DNA of 12,207 nucleotides from Bacteroidales bacterium (GTDB taxonomy: Bacteria > Bacteroidota > Bacteroidia > Bacteroidales > P3): positions 1 through 12,207 of the forward strand of contig JAEDJL010000048.1 of the NCBI GenBank assembly GCA_016296345.1, read 5' to 3'. A program made the position numbers and the translations under genes. A model generated the notes under the pieces. It made no database searches. It was given only the letters and a program-made list of their open reading frames with translations, and was not told where the DNA came from. Below, piece after piece: positions 7,599 through 12,207 of the stretch (the stretch's first letter is position 1; each line of letters begins with the position of its first letter).

Positions 7599-8096
7599 TT
7601 ACTTTCGGCTTTCGAGTATTCGGTTCTCGATTGCGGTGGTGGAATATCCGTCAATGAACTCTATCGTTCGGACTTCTCCTCCTTTTTGAGAGACTATATC
7701 GTAGCCCACAATGTCCTGTGGCTTGTAGTCTGCTCCCTTTACAAGAATGTCGGGTTGCACTTTCTTTATCAATTCGTAAGGAGTATCTTCGTCAAACAAA
7801 ATAACGGCATCGACCGATGCCAAAGCTGCAATGATATGAAGACGACTTCTCTCGTCTTGAAGGGGTCTGTGAGAACCTTTGAGCCGCCTTACCGAGCTGT
7901 CGCTGTTGATGCCTACAATCAATCGGTCTCCAAGGTCCTTTGCTTTTGCAAGATAATCGACGTGTCCCAAGTGTAGAATGTCGAAGCAGCCGTTTGTGAA
8001 CACTATCTTTTGATTTGTCTCTCTCCAAACGGAAAGTTTTGTCTCCAATTTTTCGTCTTGCAATATCTTGTCTTGCAGTTGTTCGCTCTGTGTCAT
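7599..8096 (-). CDS. rfaE2: D-glycero-beta-D-manno-heptose 1-phosphate adenylyltransferase
   Basis: 165 residues, the stand-alone nucleotidyltransferase equivalent to the C-terminal half of HldE. It makes ADP-heptose from heptose 1-phosphate and ATP for the LPS inner core. Visible motifs are FTNGCFDILHLGHVDYL (33-49) with the HxGH nucleotide-binding signature at 42-45, VGINSDSSVRRLKG (61-74), RPLQDERSR (77-85), VKGADY (119-124) and EFIDGYSTT (146-154), the last typical of this subfamily. ATG 8096 overlaps the stop of the upstream membrane-protein gene by 4 bp (ATGA). The open frame continues upstream to 8189, but only through sequence coding for that neighbour. The heptose kinase half (RfaE1/HldA) is not in this window and must lie elsewhere if the pathway is complete. 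Confidence 0.93.
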   Translation of the reverse strand: MTQSEQLQDKILQDEKLETKLSVWRETNQKIVFTNGCFDILHLGHVDYLAKAKDLGDRLIVGINSDSSVRRLKGSHRPLQDERSRLHIIAALASVDAVILFDEDTPYELIKKVQPDILVKGADYKPQDIVGYDIVSQKGGEVRTIEFIDGYSTTAIENRILESRK

Positions 8097-9082
8097 AAGT
8101 TGGTGGTTTTCTTCTTGAATGAAAAATAGATAAATGCAAAAAGCCCGATAAGGATTGTTCCTGACTGTGAAGCAATCCAGCTTAACCAACCGCAGGCATA
8201 GCCTACCGCTCTGTCAATTGCAAAGCTCTGCAAAACTTCTGCATATATTGCAGGTTGCAAACCAATTCCCCCGGGAGTAATCATTGGTCCGAATGCTCCC
8301 AAAACGGTGGTTGTAAGAGCATGAACAAGGTTTAGTCCGGACGTTTGCTCGATAGCCATGAAGCAACACAGCGTTCCAATAATCCACAAAGCCCAAATGG
8401 CAAAAGAATAGAAGATAAAGAGCCACGGACGACGGAGTTTGATTATGCTTTTTATGCCTTGAAGCAAACCTTTTGCAAATTCGGTAATCTTTTTGAACAA
8501 TGTATTTTGTCGAATGCGTTTTCCGAAGATGAGAAATGCCGCAACAAGCACCGCAATCACTATTGCAACCATTGCAAGCGGCATTATATACTTTTCAAAG
8601 TCCGTATTGAAGTTGCGTTGTGTGTAGTCGGTCAATACGTCTGTGCTAAAAATCAGGGTGAGAAGCAGAAAGAGTAAAAACAAAACCATATCTGCCGCTC
8701 TTTCGGTGAGGACAGAGCCTATGGATTTGTCAATCGGGACATTGTCGCTCTTGTGAAGCATGGTGCAACGTACCACTTCGCCAAGCCGAGGCACTGCAAG
8801 GTTGGTCAGATAGCCGCTCATGACCGCAAGAAAGCTGTTAATTCTCGACACACTGCAACCAAAAGTCTCGCCAAGCAGCCTCCAACGCAATCCTCTCACA
8901 TAATGAGACAAAAGACTTACCAATATGGCAAGAGCAAACCAAAATATATTGGTGTCAGAAAGCGACTGCCACATCTGCATTCTTTCATTTGGCGTGAGTT
9001 TTGACCAAAACCAAAACACAAAAGCAACACCCAAGAGAATGAAAAAAGAGGTAACTATTGCGTTTTTTGCCTTAGAGTTCAA
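8093..9082 (-). CDS. YbhN-like / lysylphosphatidylglycerol-synthase TM-region membrane protein
   Basis: 329 residues with about eight hydrophobic segments (about 8-27, 45-61, 85-97, 130-148, 167-187, 219-243, 253-275, 305-321). It belongs to the UPF0104/LPG_synthase_TM family, the flippase-like membrane half of MprF found as a separate protein. Supporting motifs are LSHYVRGLRWRLLGE (58-72), NLAVPRLGEVVRC (94-106), ERAADMV (127-133) and GPMITPGGIGLQPAIYAEVL (265-284). The MprF synthase domain is absent, so lysyl-lipid synthesis is not expected; a lipid or polyprenyl-glycan transport role is inference. The start appears to be TTG 9082: the panD stop TGA lies in the same frame 6 nt upstream, and there is no ATG until residue 34, inside conserved sequence. 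The stop overlaps the rfaE2 start by 4 bp. Confidence 0.86.
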   Translation of the reverse strand: MNSKAKNAIVTSFFILLGVAFVFWFWSKLTPNERMQMWQSLSDTNIFWFALAILVSLLSHYVRGLRWRLLGETFGCSVSRINSFLAVMSGYLTNLAVPRLGEVVRCTMLHKSDNVPIDKSIGSVLTERAADMVLFLLFLLLTLIFSTDVLTDYTQRNFNTDFEKYIMPLAMVAIVIAVLVAAFLIFGKRIRQNTLFKKITEFAKGLLQGIKSIIKLRRPWLFIFYSFAIWALWIIGTLCCFMAIEQTSGLNLVHALTTTVLGAFGPMITPGGIGLQPAIYAEVLQSFAIDRAVGYACGWLSWIASQSGTILIGLFAFIYFSFKKKTTNL

Positions 9083-9088
9083 AGAAAA

Positions 9089-9433
9089 TCAGACTAACTT
9101 GTTATCTTTCGGGAATATGACTGTCGGACGGAACGTTTTGGCTTGCTCAAAGTCCATAAGGGCATAAGAAACAATGATAACCAAGTCGCCAACTTGAGCC
9201 AAGCGGGCAGCAGCTCCGTTAAGGCAAATTTTGCCCGAGCCTCTCTCGCCCTTGATTGCGTAAGTGTCAAAACGCTCTCCGTTGTTTATGTTGTAGATAT
9301 AAACTCTTTCGTTCTCAATTATGCCGGCTGCGTCCATCAAGTCCTCGTCAATGGTAATCGAACCGATGTAATTCAAATCTGCCTGAGTAACTGCAACCCT
9401 GTGTATCTTCGATTTTAATACTTCTATCTGCAT
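9089..9433 (-). CDS. panD: Aspartate 1-decarboxylase (pyruvoyl enzyme)
   Basis: 114 residues, close to the family's usual 115-126. It decarboxylates aspartate to beta-alanine for pantothenate and coenzyme A synthesis. The proenzyme self-cleaves at Gly24-Ser25, within LNYIGSITID (20-29), to make the pyruvoyl group. Lys9 and Tyr22 near the active site are present, as are NGERFDTYAI and LNGAAARLAQVGD further on. ATG 9433 gives the standard MQIEVLKSKIHR start. The open frame runs to 9466, but that start would fall in the promoter box at 9464-9471. It is the first gene of the minus-strand cluster, 6 nt before the TTG of the YbhN-like gene. panB and panC are not in the window. Confidence 0.96.
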   Translation of the reverse strand: MQIEVLKSKIHRVAVTQADLNYIGSITIDEDLMDAAGIIENERVYIYNINNGERFDTYAIKGERGSGKICLNGAAARLAQVGDLVIIVSYALMDFEQAKTFRPTVIFPKDNKLV

Positions 9434-9463
9434 CAGCGTGAAATATTTTCTTCTTTCGGCGTG

Positions 9464-9471
9464 CAAAGGTA
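9464..9471 (-). promoter_or_regulatory. panD-operon promoter, Bacteroidota -7 box
   Basis: On the minus strand this reads TACCTTTG followed by CAC, with about 30 bp to the panD ATG. It is the same extended box as at mutS2 and glyA. It probably drives the whole panD-to-permease cluster. The -33 element is not obvious. Confidence 0.65.
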
Positions 9472-9610
9472 CGAATTTATATCGACACTACCTTATTTTG
9501 CCTCAAAAACATGGCGAGAAGATTGATTAGTTCTTCGTGTGAGGGTTTTGGTTTTTGTTTTTGGTCGGCTCTTGGCAAGAGTGGCAAAAACTAAAACTCT
9601 CTGTTTTCTT

Positions 9611-9642
9611 TTTGGTTTGGATTGTAAAAATGCTTATTTTTG
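9611..9642 (+). promoter_or_regulatory. fbp promoter with -33 and -7 elements
   Basis: TTTG (9611-9614), then exactly 20 bp, then TATTTTTG (9635-9642). This matches the Bacteroidota arrangement of TTTG, a 19-21-bp spacer and TAnnTTTG, and it is the best two-part promoter in the window. The predicted start near 9649 gives an fbp leader of about 90 nt, longer than the other leaders here, with a 9-bp stem-loop at its 5' end. Confidence 0.6.
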
Positions 9643-9740
9643 CAGCGTGTTTTTGTCTTTTGGGCTTTTGAGAAGACAAAACGAAGTTGTTTTGATTGTA
9701 AAAACGCAAACAAATAAGTATTTAATCAACATTTGACGAC

Positions 9741-11705
9741 ATGGAAAACCAGATAGAAATTTCAAAAGAGGAATTGAAGTTCCTTAACCAGCTCTCAAAG
9801 CAGTTTCCTTCCTTGCAGGCGGCAAGCACGGAGATAATAAAATTGCAGGCAATCCTCCTTCTGCCAAAAGGAACAGAGCATTTTGTTACCGATATTCACG
9901 GAGAGTTTGACACCTTTAACCATATTCTCTCAAACGCTTCGGGAGCGGTAAAAAGAAAGATTGATGACGTTTTCGGTCATTCAATTTCTGTTGCGGAGAA
10001 AAACCAACTTGCAACAATAATATACTATCCTGCCGACAAGCTGAGCCAGTTGAAGGCAGCAGGAGTTGTAAACGACGAGTGGTATCGCCTTACTCTCAAC
10101 AAATTGGTCAAGGTTGCAAGACAGGTTGCCAAGAAATACACTCGTTCAAAGGTGCGTAAGGCAATGTCAAGCGAGTATGCGTTCATCATAGACGAACTGT
10201 TGAACGAAACAACCTCCGACAAACTTGCTTACTATGACAGCATTATCGACAGCATTGTGGCTTTGAAACGTTCGGATCAGTTCATCGAATCGATATGTTC
10301 CTTTATCAAACAGATGTTGATTGACCGCCTTCATGTGATTGGAGACATCTTTGACCGAGGTCCAAAAGCTGCGGAAGTCATGGAGCTTTTGAAATCGCAC
10401 CATGCAGCAGACATTCAATGGGGAAACCACGATATTATATGGATGGGGGCAGCCTGCGGAAACAAGTTTGATGTTGCCGAGGTGATACGTCTTACTGCCC
10501 GATACGGAAGCCTTGACACCATAGAGGACGACTATGGTATCAACCTTATGCCGCTTATTACCTTTGCCATAACGACATACGAGAACGACCCTGCAGTGCC
10601 TTTCATTCCCAAAGGAACCAAACCCGAAAACTATTCTGATGCAAACGTGCGTCTGATGACCATGATACACAAGGCAATCGCCGTCATAAGTTTCAAACTC
10701 GAAGGACAACTTGTGATGAGAAACCCCGATTTCGATATGTCTCACCGTTTGCTCTTGGACAAGATAGACTATGAGAAAGGTACAATCTTCATTGACGGCG
10801 ACCACTATCCTTTGAAAGATTACTATTTCCCTACAATAGACCCTAAAAATCCTTATGCACTCACACCGGAAGAAGAATTGGTGATGAACAAACTCACAAG
10901 TTCATTCCTCAACTCTGCCAAGTTGCAAGACGATGTGTCTTTCTTGTTTGCCAAAGGAAGCGTCTATTTGGTATATAACAACAACCTGATGCTCCATGGT
11001 TGCATTCCGATGAAGAGCGAGACCGAGTTCAAGGAGTTTAACCACAAAGGACGCATGGTAAAAGGCAAGGAGTTGCTCGATGTTTTGGAACAGACAATCC
11101 GAAACGTGTGGGTAAATCGATTTAATCAGACTAACAACGACGGAGATTACTTTTGGTATTTGTGGTGTGGGGCTTGCTCGCCAATTTTTGGCAAACACCG
11201 AATGGCAACCTTTGAACGCTACTTGATAGAAGACAAAGGTCCTCAATCCGAACGCTTGGATTTGTATTACTCTCTCAGAAACAATGTGGAGGTGTGCGAA
11301 AGAATTTTGGCAGAGTTCGGACTTACCGACAGCAAAGCCCGCATAATCAACGGTCATGTGCCTGTCAAGGTCAAGAAAGGCGAAAGTCCGATAATGGCAA
11401 ACGGCAGATTGCTTGTCATTGACGGCGGAATGTCGAAAGCATATCAGAAAGAAACAGGAATTGGCGGCTATACACTTGTTTCAGGCTCGTCAAGATTGTT
11501 CCTTGTCGAGCATGAACCATTCTGTTCTCGCCAAGAGTCTATCGAAAACGAAAGCGACATCATATCGAAAAACTACCTTATCGAACAGAGAACCGAACAA
11601 ATCGTGATAGGAGACACAGAGATAGGAGCAGAGTTGAGAGAACAAATCGATAATCTCAAACGTCTCATTTATGCTTACAACGAAGGTTTGGTCAAAGAAA
11701 AATAG
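9741..11705 (+). CDS. fbp: Fructose-1,6-bisphosphatase, class III
   Basis: 654 residues, the size of class III enzymes found in Firmicutes and Bacteroidota. It dephosphorylates fructose 1,6-bisphosphate to fructose 6-phosphate in gluconeogenesis. The metallophosphoesterase motifs are present in order: TDIHGEFD (50-57), GDIFDRGP (201-208), WGNHDIIWMGAA (227-238), LHG (418-420) and NGHVPVK (537-543), followed by IDGGMSKAYQ (560-569). These supply the metal-binding Asp, Asn and His residues. A large inserted region between the third and fourth motifs is normal for the class. The ATG at 9741 gives the usual start, with no Shine-Dalgarno sequence. The gene is divergent from the panD cluster and convergent with the c-di-AMP synthase gene. 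Confidence 0.97.
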   Translation: MENQIEISKEELKFLNQLSKQFPSLQAASTEIIKLQAILLLPKGTEHFVTDIHGEFDTFNHILSNASGAVKRKIDDVFGHSISVAEKNQLATIIYYPADKLSQLKAAGVVNDEWYRLTLNKLVKVARQVAKKYTRSKVRKAMSSEYAFIIDELLNETTSDKLAYYDSIIDSIVALKRSDQFIESICSFIKQMLIDRLHVIGDIFDRGPKAAEVMELLKSHHAADIQWGNHDIIWMGAACGNKFDVAEVIRLTARYGSLDTIEDDYGINLMPLITFAITTYENDPAVPFIPKGTKPENYSDANVRLMTMIHKAIAVISFKLEGQLVMRNPDFDMSHRLLLDKIDYEKGTIFIDGDHYPLKDYYFPTIDPKNPYALTPEEELVMNKLTSSFLNSAKLQDDVSFLFAKGSVYLVYNNNLMLHGCIPMKSETEFKEFNHKGRMVKGKELLDVLEQTIRNVWVNRFNQTNNDGDYFWYLWCGACSPIFGKHRMATFERYLIEDKGPQSERLDLYYSLRNNVEVCERILAEFGLTDSKARIINGHVPVKVKKGESPIMANGRLLVIDGGMSKAYQKETGIGGYTLVSGSSRLFLVEHEPFCSRQESIENESDIISKNYLIEQRTEQIVIGDTEIGAELREQIDNLKRLIYAYNEGLVKEK

Positions 11706-11714
11706 CAACTTGCC

Positions 11715-11790
11715 AAAACGCCGAATGGCTTAAATAAAATCAAGAGTCAGCAAAATAAAACGCCGAGTTGTTTTGTCAATTCGGCGTTTT
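11715..11790. repeat. Second, degenerate copy of the 21-bp-period palindrome array
   Basis: AAAACGCCGAATG (11715), AAAATCAAGAGTC (11736, very weak), AAAACGCCGAGTT (11757) and AATTCGGCGTTTT (11778) sit on an exact 21-bp register, as in the array at 3167. The 17-mer CGGCGTTTTATTTTGCT occurs identically at 3213-3229 and 11782-11798, and in reverse complement at 11749-11765. TGCCAAAACG is also shared (3184-3193 and 11711-11720). Three of the four units keep an intact CGCCG or CGGCG core; the one at 11736 may be chance. Confidence 0.65.
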
Positions 11791-11798
11791 ATTTTGCT
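11749..11798. terminator. Strong bidirectional terminator between fbp and the c-di-AMP synthase gene
   Basis: AGCAAAATAAAACGCCGA (11749-11766) is a perfect 18-bp inverted repeat of TCGGCGTTTTATTTTGCT (11781-11798). Pairing can extend inward by four more pairs, one of them G-T, to a 6-nt loop. The GC-rich core followed by TTTTATTTT on either strand fits an intrinsic terminator for both convergent genes. It is built from two units of the 21-bp repeat family. Confidence 0.85.
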
Positions 11799-11862
11799 CA
11801 AATGAGATAAATAATCAACATATTGGTTTTCTGATGTTTGCAAAAGTCGATTGGTGGTTTTG

Positions 11863-12207
11863 TCAGTCGTTAAATTCGGTGTTGAGGTACTGTTGCAGTT
11901 CGTTGAGGCTCAGTCCCTGTCTTACCACACCTTGTTTGGCAACCGATATTTTGCCTGTTTGTTCACTCACAATCACCGATATGGCATCTGTTTGTTCGGT
12001 AATGCCGATTGCAGAGCGGTGTCTCAATCCCATGGATACGGGAATGGATTGATTTTTGCTCACAGGCAGAATGCAGCGTGCAGCTTTTATCTCGCCCTTT
12101 GAAATAATCACCGCACCATCGTGAAGAGGTGTATTCTTGAAAAAGATAGTCTCCAAAAGCTGTGAGCTTATCTGTGAGGTGAAAGCGTCTCCGGATTGAA
12201 TGATTTG
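11863..12207 (-). CDS. Diadenylate cyclase, c-di-AMP synthase, C-terminal part (runs off right edge)
   Basis: The frame is open from the window edge to a stop at 11863, giving 114 residues of the C-terminal end; the start lies outside. It contains both DisA_N catalytic motifs: DGA in NTPLHDGAVII, and RHRSAIG in MGLRHRSAIGITE. The first binds metal and ATP; the second is the RHR motif for ATP/phosphate binding. The SQISSQLLETIFF stretch preceding DGA is also typical. The enzyme condenses two ATP into cyclic di-AMP, which controls envelope and potassium homeostasis. By family this should be the membrane-anchored CdaA/DacA type, with three N-terminal membrane segments that cannot be seen here. 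In other Bacteroidota the gene often follows folP; that would lie beyond the edge. Confidence 0.92.
   Translation of the reverse strand, partial: QIIQSGDAFTSQISSQLLETIFFKNTPLHDGAVIISKGEIKAARCILPVSKNQSIPVSMGLRHRSAIGITEQTDAISVIVSEQTGKISVAKQGVVRQGLSLNELQQYLNTEFND

Larger units (their letters stand above)
9434..9740. other. Divergent intergenic region between panD and fbp
   Basis: 307 bp with no convincing gene; short open frames here are low-complexity (T/G-rich). It holds the panD promoter (9464-9471), the fbp promoter (9611-9642) and a 13-bp near-palindrome CTCTTGGCAAGAG (9569-9581) upstream of the fbp -33. It also holds a 14-bp near-direct repeat GATTGTAAAAAYGC (9620-9633 and 9694-9707) and a 9-bp stem TTTTGTCTT/AAGACAAAA (9651-9659 with 9673-9681) in the fbp leader. 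None of these matches a riboswitch or operator I recognise. Confidence 0.6.

Noticed and set aside
9434..9466. Longer PanD with 11 extra residues
   Set aside because: The start would fall in the TACCTTTG box, and all other features fit ATG 9433 with cleavage at Gly24-Ser25.
10167..10805. Minus-strand 212-codon frame inside fbp
   Set aside because: It is antisense to the conserved phosphatase motifs and shows no recognisable domain or promoter.

Overview
The window looks like ordinary chromosomal DNA of a member of the Bacteroidota, most likely order Bacteroidales. The evidence is five candidate promoters with a TAnnTTTGC box (the family's -7 element) instead of a sigma-70 -10, a lack of Shine-Dalgarno sequences, a class III fructose-bisphosphatase, a stand-alone RfaE2, a MutS2 of about 815 residues, and a secreted protein whose N-terminal domain resembles surface or PKD-type proteins of Bacteroidales. 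No mobile element, tRNA, rRNA or CRISPR array was seen.

Layout, left to right. (1) Minus strand: the start of a large secreted protein runs off the left edge (1-526), with mutS2 upstream of it (597-3044). (2) A divergent 303-bp intergenic region (3045-3347) holds the mutS2 and glyA promoters. Between them lies an array of four 13-bp near-palindromes spaced exactly 21 bp apart. (3) glyA (plus, 3348-4628) ends in a hairpin terminator facing the minus-strand cluster. (4) A minus-strand envelope and cofactor cluster is transcribed right to left: panD, a YbhN-like membrane protein, rfaE2, an O-antigen ligase/polymerase-like protein, and a LolC/E-type ABC permease. Two of its junctions are 4-bp ATGA overlaps. 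(5) A second divergent region (9434-9740) holds the panD and fbp promoters. (6) fbp (plus, 9741-11705) converges on a c-di-AMP synthase gene (minus) that runs off the right edge. Between them is a strong bidirectional hairpin built from the same repeat family as the mutS2-glyA array, again on a 21-bp register.

Functionally the window mixes central metabolism (serine/glycine and one-carbon units, gluconeogenesis, beta-alanine for pantothenate) with envelope building (ADP-heptose for the LPS core, a glycan ligase/polymerase-like protein, a lipoprotein-release-like permease, a flippase-like membrane protein), a DNA-maintenance nuclease/ATPase and c-di-AMP signalling.

The least ordinary feature is the dispersed 21-bp-periodic palindromic repeat. 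It occurs at both a divergent and a convergent intergenic site, and both strands of the first array read as an open KRRF-heptad frame.
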